Source: an uncultured bacterium (GTDB lineage Bacteria > Patescibacteriota > Saccharimonadia > Saccharimonadales > Saccharimonadaceae). From it: a stretch of 64,000 bases of DNA. The translations under genes were made by a program, and so were the position numbers. Below, piece after piece: positions 16,837-25,708 of the stretch (positions are counted from its first letter, which is position 1; every line of letters begins with the position of its first letter). A model generated the notes under the pieces. The model saw only the letters and a program-made list of their open reading frames with translations, was not told the origin of the DNA and searched no databases. Location: the NCBI GenBank assembly GCA_903952435.1, contig CAJBFN010000001.1:1-64000 (forward strand), given 5' to 3'.

Positions 16837-18090
16837 ATGATAAAAAAATATGACCTTATAGTAATTGGCGGTGGCGCATCAGGGATGATTGCAGCTGGAC
16901 GTGCCGGTGAACGCGGACTTCGCGTTCTTTTGCTTGAGAAAAATAAACAGCTTGGTAATAAAATACTTATAACTGGCAATGGCCGCTGTAATATATTGAA
17001 TGCTATAGAAGATGAGCATACGCTTTTGGAAAAATATGGTAGCTCGAAACAGTTTTTATATTCGCTTTTTGCTCAGTTTGGAGAAAAAGACGCATTTAAT
17101 TTCTTTGATTCACAAGGGTTGCCTTTAGTAGTCGAGAAGTATAATCGAGTATTTCCAAAATCGCAAGACGCGTTTGATGTCGTGAGGTTTTTGGCCGATT
17201 ATATGCATCGAGGTAATGTAGAAGTGCGAACTGGATGTGTTGTTTCGGGCGTGAATATTAAAGATGGTAATATTGAATCTATTTTATGTGGAGAAGAAGA
17301 GCTGACGGCGACGGAATATATTCTTGCTACCGGCGGTGTATCACATCCAGAAACTGGCTCGACAGGTGATGGTTATAAATGGCTAAAGCAGCTAGGGCAC
17401 ACAGTCGTAAGTCCAACTCCGAGCCTAGTGCCTATTGCGGTTAAAGAGCGTTGGGTTAAGGAATTGTCGGGTGTGTCGCTAGAAGACATGAAGATAACTT
17501 TTTTTGTTGATGGCAAAAAAGAATTTAAATTGAATGGCAAGTTATTATTCACTCATTTTGGTATTTCTGGCCCCTTAATTCTTAATAGCGCCTCTAAGGT
17601 TTCAAAACTATTACCTACGGGAATCGTTACTGCCGAGATCGATATGTTTCCAAAAACAGATTCTGGAGATCTAGAGCGTCAAATAATTAGCATTTTTGAT
17701 GTGAATAAAAACAAAACGTTAAAGAATATTGTTAGTGATTTAGTGTCGGCTGGGATGTCTAAGGGGATATTAATATTACTTTCTAAATATATGGATATGG
17801 AAACAAAAGTTCATTCGGTGACGAAAGAGAATCGAAAAAAGATAGTTAATCTATTTAAGGCGCTGCCAGTAACGATCACGGGCCTAATGGGATTGAATCG
17901 AGCTATAGTTGCCGATGGTGGCTTGCCGCTAGCTGAAGTAGATATGAAAACCATGCGATCAAAGAAGGTGAGCAATCTTTTTGTTACTGGTGACTTGTTG
18001 CATATCAATAGGCCATCTGGCGGATTTTCGTTGCAATTATGTTGGTCTACTGGTTACGTGGCTGGATCTAGTGCCGGTGAAAGAAATTAA
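16837..18090 (+). CDS. FAD-dependent oxidoreductase of the YhiN/HI0933 family
   Basis: 417 residues. The N-terminal dinucleotide fold has VIGGGASGMIAAGRAGERG and the family phrase NKILITGNGRCNI. Further family marks are ATGGVSHPETGSTGDGY in the middle and the C-terminal NLFVTGDLLHINRPSGGFSLQ, which closes the flavin site. Members bind FAD; their substrate is not settled, and some are labelled aminoacetone oxidases. TATAAT at 16801-16806 is the likely promoter. It stands alone, with its neighbours unrelated in function. Confidence 0.88.
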   Translation: MIKKYDLIVIGGGASGMIAAGRAGERGLRVLLLEKNKQLGNKILITGNGRCNILNAIEDEHTLLEKYGSSKQFLYSLFAQFGEKDAFNFFDSQGLPLVVEKYNRVFPKSQDAFDVVRFLADYMHRGNVEVRTGCVVSGVNIKDGNIESILCGEEELTATEYILATGGVSHPETGSTGDGYKWLKQLGHTVVSPTPSLVPIAVKERWVKELSGVSLEDMKITFFVDGKKEFKLNGKLLFTHFGISGPLILNSASKVSKLLPTGIVTAEIDMFPKTDSGDLERQIISIFDVNKNKTLKNIVSDLVSAGMSKGILILLSKYMDMETKVHSVTKENRKKIVNLFKALPVTITGLMGLNRAIVADGGLPLAEVDMKTMRSKKVSNLFVTGDLLHINRPSGGFSLQLCWSTGYVAGSSAGERN

Positions 18091-18161
18091 TTACAGGATA
18101 GTCTTAATAATTTATATGACTCTTCTTATTTAAAAGTATATAATTCTATAAGAAGGAGAGT

Positions 18162-19415
18162 ATGATGCCTATTGTATTTAAAGAATTAGACGGAACAGGG
18201 TATGAGAAGTTTGCATCCAGTCATGAAATGGCTAATTTTTTGCAATCATCTTATTCTGGTAATCGTCGTCGTATTGATGGCTGGAATATGCATCTTGTCG
18301 GTATGGTTGATGATGGTAGGATAGTTTCATCGGCGCTTCTTTCTTCTAGAAAGACTTTTTTTGGATTTTATGATTTTGAATGTCAACAGGGCCCACTTGT
18401 TGATTATGATGACGCCGATTTGACTAGTTTATTTTTGGACAACATATTGTCTTATGTAAAAAACAAAAATGGCCTTGGAATTAAAATCAATCCAAAGCTG
18501 CCTATGAATCATCGTGATATGAACGGATCTATTATTGACGATGGCTATGACGGACATAAGTACATAGATTTAATTACAAGATCAGGCTTTTTAAATATAG
18601 ACATTGATAATGATCCAAAATTACTAAGATGGTACTTTAAAAAAGATATGAGCGGCATTCATAACGACAAAGATCTTTTTGACAGCGTGAGCGTTAAAAC
18701 TCGTCAGGATATGCAACGATCGGAAAAAATGGGGGTTGAGGTATCGCCTATAGATGTAAAAGATATAGATATATTTATTAAATTGATGGATGAAACTGGT
18801 GCTCGTCGTAATTTTGAGGTCAGAAGTAAAAGTTACTATACAAGCCTGTTGGAGTATTTTGGCAAGTCGCGCTCGATGTGTTTAATAGCCAAGCTAAATG
18901 TTTCGAAATATATCACATATCTAAATAGCAGAATCGATTTTGAAAATCATGAGATGAATCTAGCTATAAATAAGGTTGATAACGGTCCCAAATTAAAACT
19001 GCAAATAGATGCACATAAAAGTCAAATTGCTGAATTAAGAGAAAAAATAAAAGAGATGAGCGAAAAGAAATCCGATAAGCCTATAATAATGGCCGGGGCT
19101 GTTTTTATTAACTATGGATCTGAATTAGTATATCTATCAAGCGGCGTGTATGTTGAATATAGTAAATTTTGTCCAACTTACGCTATACAGCTTTATGCCA
19201 TGAGGTATGCGATAAAACATAAATTACCGATCTATAATTTTTATGGGACCAAGAGCTCACTTAGCGGTCACCCCGAAATGGACGGTATTTATAACTTTAA
19301 AAAGGGATTTAATGGATATCTAGAAGAGCAAATAGGGTATTTTTATAAAAATATCAGACCGGTTGCCAGTTTTATAATTTCCATGCTTAGAAAAATTCGA
19401 AAGATTTTAGGTTAG
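18162..19415 (+). CDS. FemABX-type aminoacyltransferase
   Basis: 417 residues with the FemAB/MurM pattern: two GNAT-like halves, with QGPLVDYDD in the first and NYGSELVYLSSG followed by LPIYNFYGTKSSLSG in the second, and a coiled-coil insert at about 280-305 (IDAHKSQIAELREKIKEM) like the tRNA-synthetase-like arm of FemA. These enzymes add amino acids from aminoacyl-tRNA to the lipid II peptide, making the peptidoglycan cross-bridge. SD AAGGAG precedes the ATG. With MurC and MurJ in the window, it supports a Gram-positive-type wall. Confidence 0.88.
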   Translation: MMPIVFKELDGTGYEKFASSHEMANFLQSSYSGNRRRIDGWNMHLVGMVDDGRIVSSALLSSRKTFFGFYDFECQQGPLVDYDDADLTSLFLDNILSYVKNKNGLGIKINPKLPMNHRDMNGSIIDDGYDGHKYIDLITRSGFLNIDIDNDPKLLRWYFKKDMSGIHNDKDLFDSVSVKTRQDMQRSEKMGVEVSPIDVKDIDIFIKLMDETGARRNFEVRSKSYYTSLLEYFGKSRSMCLIAKLNVSKYITYLNSRIDFENHEMNLAINKVDNGPKLKLQIDAHKSQIAELREKIKEMSEKKSDKPIIMAGAVFINYGSELVYLSSGVYVEYSKFCPTYAIQLYAMRYAIKHKLPIYNFYGTKSSLSGHPEMDGIYNFKKGFNGYLEEQIGYFYKNIRPVASFIISMLRKIRKILG

Positions 19416-19461
19416 ATTTAATTTTAAAATTTAGCTTTTTTGAGTTATTATAAATAGACTT

Positions 19462-21150
19462 ATGCATCATCATTTAACTTTACGCGCAAAAATTATTATC
19501 ATGATTTCAGTTATGGCCAGTATGTTTCTGGTTGCCCTGGATCAGATGGTTATATCAACATCACTAGGTAAAATTGTCGAAGAATTTAACGCCTTCTCGT
19601 TGCTTGGTTGGGTAATTACTGCCTATATGATAACCACCACTATAATGGTGCCGATTGCTGGTAAATTGTCAGATATGTTTGGCCGTCGAATTATATTGTT
19701 GATTGGTGTCGGGATATTTACGCTTGGCTCGTTTGCTGGTGGTATGAGTGCTGACATTAATCAGTTGATTGCTTTTAGGGCCTTACAGGGTATTGGTGGC
19801 GGTATTATTACGGCTAACGCCTTTTCTATTATTGGTGACCTGTTTGCGGCCCGTGAGCGTGGCAAATGGCAAGGTATGATTGGTGCTGTTTTTGGATTAT
19901 CGTCACTGGCAGGTCCGTTAATTGGTGGGTATTTAACTGAACCGCACAATATTTTAGGTCTAATAACTAACTGGCGCTGGACATTATTGGTAAATGTTCC
20001 TATTGGTATTGCTGCATTTATAATTATTGCAATTTATTGTCCGACCTTAAAACATGACAGAAAGCCGGTTGTAGATTACGCCGGAGCGGCGCTGTTGGCA
20101 ACTGGACTGGCATTATTGATCTTGGCAATTGATAATACTGAAACTATCTTAGCTGATGTTATTAGCTATACTGGTCTTTCGGTCGGTTGGTTACAGGCAA
20201 TTATGTTTGTGATGATAGGTATGATTTTGATTGCATTTATTGCGGTTGAAAAACGAGCCGCCGAGCCAATTGTACCGGCTTATTTCTTTAGAAATCGTAA
20301 CTTTGTTTTGATAATTACGATTGCAACACTATTTGGGTCGGCATTTTTGGGCTCGATATTATATCTAACGCAATTTAACCAGCAGGTATTTGGTGCAACG
20401 CCGACTCAATCTGGCCTAATGTTGTTGCCAATGGTTGGCGGTATGACACTAACTAGCGTCGGCGTCGGTCAGCTGATTGCTAAAACCGGTAGGTACAAGA
20501 TATTCATGTTGATCGGCTTTATTGTTTCTACGGTTGCGGTATTTTTATTGACAACGCTTAATCCAACTTCGTCGTATATTTACGAAGCGTTTATTATCGC
20601 CTTTATAGGTATTGGAATGGGCGTTGGTATGCCGGTAATTAGTTTGGCGGTTCAAAATGAGTTTGAACAACGTGATCTTGGTGCGGCGACAAGTAATAGC
20701 CAGTTATTTAGGAGTATCGGCTCGACTGTTGGCGTAGCTATATTTGGAGCAATCTTAACGGCTGGCATCGCATCTAGCTTGGGTGATATGAGTAACAATT
20801 CGTATATTCAAAAACTAAGTCAAAGCCCAGCAGCTTCGAAATTTGGTGACTTAAATAAACCCGATACGCTATTGATGCTAAATACGCCAAGCGTAAAACA
20901 GGCAATAGCTGATCAAACAAATATTGCTGCCGATAAGCTACCGCCAGCGATTGGATTAAAAATGAAAGATCAAATAAAATTTCAACAGGCAGATTTTGCG
21001 AGCGTTATCGTAAAAGCCTATAGCGACAGTATGCATAAGATATTTGTGATTGCTGCAGTTTTGATGGCTGTAGCTACTACCTTGGTTTTGTTCTTGAAAG
21101 AAAGAGTTTTAAAAAGCGCTAAGCCGACCGTCACCCCTGGCGAAATTTAA
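19462..21150 (+). CDS. MFS drug/proton antiporter, DHA2 (EmrB/QacA) family
   Basis: 562 residues with about 14 hydrophobic segments. The N-terminal half has the DHA2 marks LDQMVISTSLGKI (motif D1), GKLSDMFGRR (motif A) and ALQGIGGGI (motif B). A soluble extracellular loop of about 80 residues precedes the last membrane helix. Members export lipophilic drugs, dyes or lipids using the proton gradient. No regulator gene is adjacent. Confidence 0.92.
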   Translation: MHHHLTLRAKIIIMISVMASMFLVALDQMVISTSLGKIVEEFNAFSLLGWVITAYMITTTIMVPIAGKLSDMFGRRIILLIGVGIFTLGSFAGGMSADINQLIAFRALQGIGGGIITANAFSIIGDLFAARERGKWQGMIGAVFGLSSLAGPLIGGYLTEPHNILGLITNWRWTLLVNVPIGIAAFIIIAIYCPTLKHDRKPVVDYAGAALLATGLALLILAIDNTETILADVISYTGLSVGWLQAIMFVMIGMILIAFIAVEKRAAEPIVPAYFFRNRNFVLIITIATLFGSAFLGSILYLTQFNQQVFGATPTQSGLMLLPMVGGMTLTSVGVGQLIAKTGRYKIFMLIGFIVSTVAVFLLTTLNPTSSYIYEAFIIAFIGIGMGVGMPVISLAVQNEFEQRDLGAATSNSQLFRSIGSTVGVAIFGAILTAGIASSLGDMSNNSYIQKLSQSPAASKFGDLNKPDTLLMLNTPSVKQAIADQTNIAADKLPPAIGLKMKDQIKFQQADFASVIVKAYSDSMHKIFVIAAVLMAVATTLVLFLKERVLKSAKPTVTPGEI

Positions 21151-21337
21151 TTTAATAAAATACTTGCGCTTATATAAAAAGTGTCCTATAGTATTAATCA
21201 CTAGCATTATTTATAATGCCTGTCTTGACTTGTTGTCGTCAACTTGGTAATATTAACGATGTGTCTCACGCCAAAACTAATATTTAAAGGTCGAAGCGTG
21301 TGAGGCTGTACATAGTACAAGGAGTGAAATAAATCAC

Positions 21338-21430
21338 ATGCCAATAGCAATCGAATTTGTGCCATCAAGGCGCAAAAAGATCGCAGTGGATGTGGTGCCT
21401 GCCGAATGGCAACTGTATTTGCAACAGTAA
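21338..21430 (+). CDS. Possible 30-residue peptide
   Basis: The open frame begins MPIAIEFVPSRRKK and ends YLQQ. It lies inside the putative transcript 21212-21518, but AAGGAG is 13 bases before the ATG, too far for a normal SD. The composition looks protein-like, with alternating hydrophobic and charged residues, but the frame could be chance. Confidence 0.25.
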   Translation: MPIAIEFVPSRRKKIAVDVVPAEWQLYLQQ

Positions 21431-21488
21431 GAGTCGTTTGACTCACAAAATCCGTCCCCAAGCTTGTCGAGGGGATAACAAAAAAAAT

Positions 21489-21518
21489 GAAAACACCCCA
21501 AGGCACCGGGGTGTTTTC
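21489..21518. terminator. Bidirectional terminator
   Basis: GAAAACACCCC pairs with GGGGTGTTTTC across an eight-base loop, with A and T tracts on the outer sides. It serves the DsbA-like gene on the minus strand and any transcript arriving on the plus strand. Confidence 0.85.
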
Positions 21519-21534
21519 GATTATTTATAATCTT

Positions 21535-22233
21535 TTATTGCTTTGCTAATTCGGCGTCAATTGCTGCCTTGAATTTAGTATCGTTGCCCCAAATAGGTTC
21601 ATTATTTGGGTTGTTAATGTCGCCGTTTAGACTCGTGCCGTTCAGATAGAAGCTAGGGGTGCTTTTAACACCGGCTTTATCTCCCAGTGATTTATCATAG
21701 TTAATCTTATCACTAATAGCTTGCGATGCGATATCTGTGTTAAATTTATTTACATCCAGGCCAAGATCTTTGGCGTAATTTGCAAAGAAACTGGTGCGTT
21801 CGCTGTCTGATAGGCTAGACCAGGCTGACTGATTTTCATAGATTTTATTATGCATTTCCCAATATTTGCCTTGTAAGCCAGCAGCTTCAGTGGCACCAGC
21901 CGCCGCCTTAGCATTAGCGTGGATTGTAGTTAGTGGGAAATTACGGAAAACGAACCTGATTTTATCTTTATAATCTTCCAGTATAGCTTTAAGCTTTGGA
22001 TGTTCACTGGCGCATCCAGGACATTGATAATCGGCATATTCAATCAATGTTACTTTGCTATCGACTTTGCCATAGATATAGTCGCCAATATTGCCATTTT
22101 TGTCATTGCCTGTTTGTATGGCGTTGATGTCGACATTTTTTAGGTCAATTTTTGATCCATTAGAAACAACAACTAGCCAACCGAGCACTCCAATGGCGAC
22201 GGCTGAAAATATAATCCATTTAATTTTATTCAA
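21535..22233 (-). CDS. DsbA-like thiol oxidoreductase, membrane-anchored
   Basis: 232 residues from TTG 22233 (SD AAGGGG six bases upstream). One N-terminal membrane segment (about 6-24) leads to an extracellular thioredoxin fold with CPGC (C71-C74) in EYADYQCPGCASEHP, and the cis-proline loop KAGVKSTPSFYLNG. It matches the DsbA/BdbD (Thioredoxin_4) family that oxidises cysteines in exported proteins. TATAAT on the minus strand lies in the short gap to the divergent CBS gene. No DsbB or VKOR partner is next to it. Confidence 0.92.
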   Translation of the reverse strand: MNKIKWIIFSAVAIGVLGWLVVVSNGSKIDLKNVDINAIQTGNDKNGNIGDYIYGKVDSKVTLIEYADYQCPGCASEHPKLKAILEDYKDKIRFVFRNFPLTTIHANAKAAAGATEAAGLQGKYWEMHNKIYENQSAWSSLSDSERTSFFANYAKDLGLDVNKFNTDIASQAISDKINYDKSLGDKAGVKSTPSFYLNGTSLNGDINNPNNEPIWGNDTKFKAAIDAELAKQ

Positions 22234-22321
22234 AACATACCCCTTATAATTATTTACCTAATTATATCAAATATTGGCGTTAGCTGACAGCGTAGCTAGG
22301 ATGATATACAATAAAAGCATA

Positions 22322-23335
22322 ATGTTTATATTCTTATTGTCATTAATTGTTATAGTGTTTATTTTATTGCTATTTGTGGCGGCTATTAGCCCAGAGCGTA
22401 GCAAACTGAGTCTGTTTGAGTTAGAGCGTCGCGTTGCGATGGGGCATGAAACTGCTAAAAAATCATTAGAGCGACAGAAGCTTTTGGGTGATGTCTTATC
22501 GTTACAAAAAGTTATTAGCGCGCTCCTGCTGGTTGTTTTGGTGCTATTATTGAGCGCAACTTTAGGCTGGTTTATTGGTGTATTGATCTCAGTTTTTGTG
22601 GCGCTAGAATATGGTGGATTGTCGCAGGTCAGCTTTATCAAAAAAATAGCCCAAAAAATATATAACAAAATTGATGAAAAATTAATTAAGTTCATTAAAA
22701 ATGCACCTTTATTAATGAGGCTTTTAAGTAGTGTACCGGTTGATAATGACGATCGTCAGATTGATTCGCGTCAAGAGCTGCAATACCTAATCGATGAATC
22801 TAAGGATATATTAACGTTTGAAGAAAAAAGTTTGATTGTTAATGGATTGTCGTTTGGTGATAAGAAAGTTAAGTCGATTATGACGCCTAGATCAGTGATT
22901 AATAGTATAAAAAATACTGAGTTTTTAGGTCCATTAACACTCGATGAGCTTCATAAGATTGGTCATAGTCGATTGCCAGTCGTAAAAGGGGATATTGACC
23001 ATATTGTTGGTATTTTGAATTTGCGTAGTTTGTTGGCGCTTGATATCAAAAAATCAACCACAGCCGAAAAAGCTATGGAATCAAAAGTTTATTATATAAA
23101 TGAGAATCAAGCCTTAGACAAGGCTTTGGCGGCATTTTTAAAAACTCGCCATCATTTATTTGTAGTCGTAAACGAGTTTCGCGAAACGGTCGGCTTGTTG
23201 TCGCTAGAGGATGTGATTGAAGCGCTTTTGGGTCGAAAAATTATTGATGAATTTGATACACATGATGATTTGCGAGTTGTGGCATTACGAAATTCAAGCG
23301 GAAAAAACCATCCCGAAAAATATGAAGATTTTTAG
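22322..23335 (+). CDS. CNNM/CorC-like membrane protein with CBS pair
   Basis: 337 residues from ATG 22322; an in-frame TTG at 22274 is unlikely because a TATACA box lies at 22305-22310, after it. There are two hydrophobic regions (about 1-20 and 70-100), then SIMTPRSVINSI and two CBS modules (HSRLPVVKGDIDHIVGIL and HHLFVVVNEFRETVGLLSLEDVIEAL). The layout resembles the CNNM/HlyC family linked to Mg2+ or Co2+ export, but the transmembrane DUF21 part is shorter than usual. The CorC transporter-associated domain is absent after the second CBS. Confidence 0.8.
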   Translation: MFIFLLSLIVIVFILLLFVAAISPERSKLSLFELERRVAMGHETAKKSLERQKLLGDVLSLQKVISALLLVVLVLLLSATLGWFIGVLISVFVALEYGGLSQVSFIKKIAQKIYNKIDEKLIKFIKNAPLLMRLLSSVPVDNDDRQIDSRQELQYLIDESKDILTFEEKSLIVNGLSFGDKKVKSIMTPRSVINSIKNTEFLGPLTLDELHKIGHSRLPVVKGDIDHIVGILNLRSLLALDIKKSTTAEKAMESKVYYINENQALDKALAAFLKTRHHLFVVVNEFRETVGLLSLEDVIEALLGRKIIDEFDTHDDLRVVALRNSSGKNHPEKYEDF

Positions 23336-23412
23336 TGTTGCCTAAAGATATAGCGAGTGTAGTTTAAAAGTGTTAAAATAAAAACAAATAAGCAGACAAG
23401 CAGCAAGGAATT

Positions 23413-24798
23413 ATGATGAACAGAGATTGGATTATAGATACCCCTAATAAAGTGGGTCAAACAGTAGAAATAAAAGGATGGGTGCAGTCGCGTCGTGATC
23501 ACGGAAAATTAATTTTTATAGATGTTCGTGATCGTAGCGGCATAATTCAAGCGGTTTTTTGGGGCGGTAACTCGGATTTATTCGAGCAGGCAACGTCATT
23601 GCGCAGTGAGTTTGTAGTCAGTTTAAAGGGTAAGATTCAATCGCGTGGTGAAAAGCAGATTAACTCTGATTTGCCAACCGGTACGGTTGAGTTGGCTGTT
23701 GAAGAATTAGAAATTTTAAATGAATCCGAAACGCCTGTTTTTGAAATCGAAAAGGCATCAGAGATTAATGAAGAAATGAGGATGCAATATCGTTATTTGG
23801 ATATGCGATCCGAGCGAATGCGAAATAACATCGAAAAACGCCATCAGATAGCTAAATTGATTCGTGATGAATTGGATGAACAAAAGTTTTGGGAAATCGA
23901 AACCCCATATTTAACAAAAGGAACACCAGAAGGAGCGCGCGAATTTATTGTTCCAGCCCGTTTGCAGCCTGGTAAGTTTTTTGTATTACCTCAATCACCA
24001 CAGCAATTCAAGCAATTATTAATGGTTGGTGGTGTTGAGCGTTATTTCCAGTTGGCACGTTGTTTTAGGGATGAGGATACTCGCGGTGATCGTCAGGCCG
24101 AGTTTACTCAGGTAGATATGGAAATGAGTTTTGTCGAACAAGAAGATATATTGCAATTAAATGAAGCTTTGTTGATAAAAATAGTTAAAACTCTTTATCC
24201 TGAAAAACGCATTCAACAAGTTCCTTTTCCTAGAATAAGTTATGCTGATGCTATGGAAAAATATGGCAAAGATAGTCCGGATATTCGTGAGGATAAGAAT
24301 GATAAGAATTTACTAGCTTTTTGTTGGATAGTCGATTTTCCAATGTTTGAAAAAACAGATAATGGCGGTTGGACGTTTACTCACAACCCATTTAGCACTG
24401 TAATCCCCGAACATCGCCAATGGTTATCTGAAAAGAAGAATATAGATCAAATTACCGCTGCTCAATACGATATAGTTTTGAACGGTTATGAGATCGGTGG
24501 TGGCAGTATTCGTAATCATCGTCCAGCTGATCTGCGTTCAGTTTTGGAAATTATGGGTCACAGCTCCGAAAAAATTAATAGTGATTTTGGTCATATGTTG
24601 AGAGCGTTCAAATTTGGCGCTCCTCCGCATGGTGGTATTGCTTGGGGGTTGGAAAGATTGGTTATGCTTTTGCAAAACGAGCCAAGTATTCGTGACGTAA
24701 TGGCTTTTCCAAAAACTGGTGACAGCCGAGATATATTAATGGAAGCTCCGTCTGTGTTGTCGGATAAAGCTATTAAAGATGCGGGGATAAAATTATAA
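23413..24798 (+). CDS. aspS: Aspartyl-tRNA synthetase lacking the GAD domain
   Basis: 461 residues; bacterial AspRS is usually near 590. The OB-fold tRNA-binding domain comes first (EIKGWVQSRRDHGKLIFIDV). The class II core has motif 2 YFQLARCFRDEDTRGDRQ and motif 3 GGIAWGLERLVMLL. Between YADAMEKYGKDSPDIRED and LLAFCWIVDFPMFE the bacterial GAD insertion of more than 100 residues is missing without a break in the frame. The core is of bacterial type, so this looks like a trimmed bacterial enzyme. It charges tRNA-Asp; whether it also charges tRNA-Asn cannot be read from the sequence. Confidence 0.95.
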   Translation: MMNRDWIIDTPNKVGQTVEIKGWVQSRRDHGKLIFIDVRDRSGIIQAVFWGGNSDLFEQATSLRSEFVVSLKGKIQSRGEKQINSDLPTGTVELAVEELEILNESETPVFEIEKASEINEEMRMQYRYLDMRSERMRNNIEKRHQIAKLIRDELDEQKFWEIETPYLTKGTPEGAREFIVPARLQPGKFFVLPQSPQQFKQLLMVGGVERYFQLARCFRDEDTRGDRQAEFTQVDMEMSFVEQEDILQLNEALLIKIVKTLYPEKRIQQVPFPRISYADAMEKYGKDSPDIREDKNDKNLLAFCWIVDFPMFEKTDNGGWTFTHNPFSTVIPEHRQWLSEKKNIDQITAAQYDIVLNGYEIGGGSIRNHRPADLRSVLEIMGHSSEKINSDFGHMLRAFKFGAPPHGGIAWGLERLVMLLQNEPSIRDVMAFPKTGDSRDILMEAPSVLSDKAIKDAGIKL

Positions 24799-24800
24799 AA

Positions 24801-25337
24801 ATGAAAATTTATCCTAAGGCACTAATTGTATGTTTGATTACGGCAATTACTGTCAGCGGATTTATTTTTATGAGAGTTTCTGCGCAATCGGCTAATCAAC
24901 AGCAAATTACGCAGATTAAAGTTAATTGTTTGTCGATTAAAAATACGCTGAATCAATTATTGATCAGTGATGCATTACTTCGTGTAAATATGGGTCAGCG
25001 CTACGAATTAGTTTCGACTAAATTGATGGATAGATTTAACATCCGGGTTTCTAGTAACGGTTTTAATATTGATAATCTTTCAGCGGCGTCTAACAGCTAC
25101 AGGACTCAACTTGAAAAATTTAGGGCTGACTATATAGTTTATGAAGAAAATCTGGCATCAACTGTAAGAATAGACTGCATCAATCAACCTGGCGAGTTTT
25201 ATGATTCGCTTGTATCAACCAGGGCTAAGCGCGGCCAGGTTTATAATGATGTTACCGGTCTGGATTACAAGATTAGTCAATACAGATCAGCTGTCTCGGA
25301 TTTTGAATCAAAAAATTTATCGGCTGGGGGTAAATAA
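24801..25337 (+). CDS. Secreted coiled-coil protein, unknown
   Basis: 178 residues. A signal peptide or N-terminal anchor (residues 5-28, ending RVSAQS) precedes a helical domain with two lone cysteines and heptad-like stretches (SNSYRTQLEKFRADYIVYEE). It begins two bases after aspS and its stop overlaps the next start (TAATG), so it is in the aspS operon. I recognise no family. An envelope role together with the next gene is inferred. Confidence 0.7.
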   Translation: MKIYPKALIVCLITAITVSGFIFMRVSAQSANQQQITQIKVNCLSIKNTLNQLLISDALLRVNMGQRYELVSTKLMDRFNIRVSSNGFNIDNLSAASNSYRTQLEKFRADYIVYEENLASTVRIDCINQPGEFYDSLVSTRAKRGQVYNDVTGLDYKISQYRSAVSDFESKNLSAGGK

Positions 25338-25708
25338 TGAAAGAGAAAGATTTAGTTGTTGATATTAAGGCGCCTTTTTGGGGCGAGCATCGTTTTTTGG
25401 CGATGATTATTGCCTCAATTTTGATATCTGGTGGTTTGGTTGGAATTAGTTTGTATCTTTATGGTACTAGTGGCGCTGCTCAACTTGATCTGAGTCGACC
25501 TGGCTATGTTGATATTCGCGATAAAACGATTGATAGCAGCAGCGAGTTTAAAAATTATTCTACAACTGGCCCGATTGACCAATCGGCAATTGACGAGTTT
25601 AAAGATTTGTATGATGAGCAGGCTGATAAAATAAAACTTGCTGCCGCTTTTAAGAGTGACCCACTAAATCCTGATTCTTTTGGAATTAATTTGCCAATTG
25701 CTCAGTAG
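25337..25708 (+). CDS. Single-pass membrane protein, unknown
   Basis: 123 residues with one hydrophobic segment (about 20-42) and an acidic outer part ending LPIAQ. It is translationally coupled to the preceding secreted protein (1-base overlap) and its last 23 bases overlap the 3' end of murC on the other strand. No family recognised. Confidence 0.7.
   Translation: MKEKDLVVDIKAPFWGEHRFLAMIIASILISGGLVGISLYLYGTSGAAQLDLSRPGYVDIRDKTIDSSSEFKNYSTTGPIDQSAIDEFKDLYDEQADKIKLAAAFKSDPLNPDSFGINLPIAQ

Larger units (their letters stand above)
21212..21518 (+). ncRNA. Possible non-coding or leader-type transcript
   Basis: This 384-base gap has a TATAAT (21212-21217) and, 270 bases later, a strong terminator. 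Between them are hairpins TGTAC/GTACA (about 21306), GAGTC/GACTC (about 21428) and TCCCC/GGGGA (about 21453-21474), and a 30-codon open frame at 21338-21430. I cannot assign a family. It may equally be an mRNA for the small peptide, or an inert spacer. Confidence 0.3.

Noticed and set aside
21207-21506. 99-codon frame on the minus strand
   Set aside because: It crosses a strong terminator and hairpins and has no SD or family resemblance.
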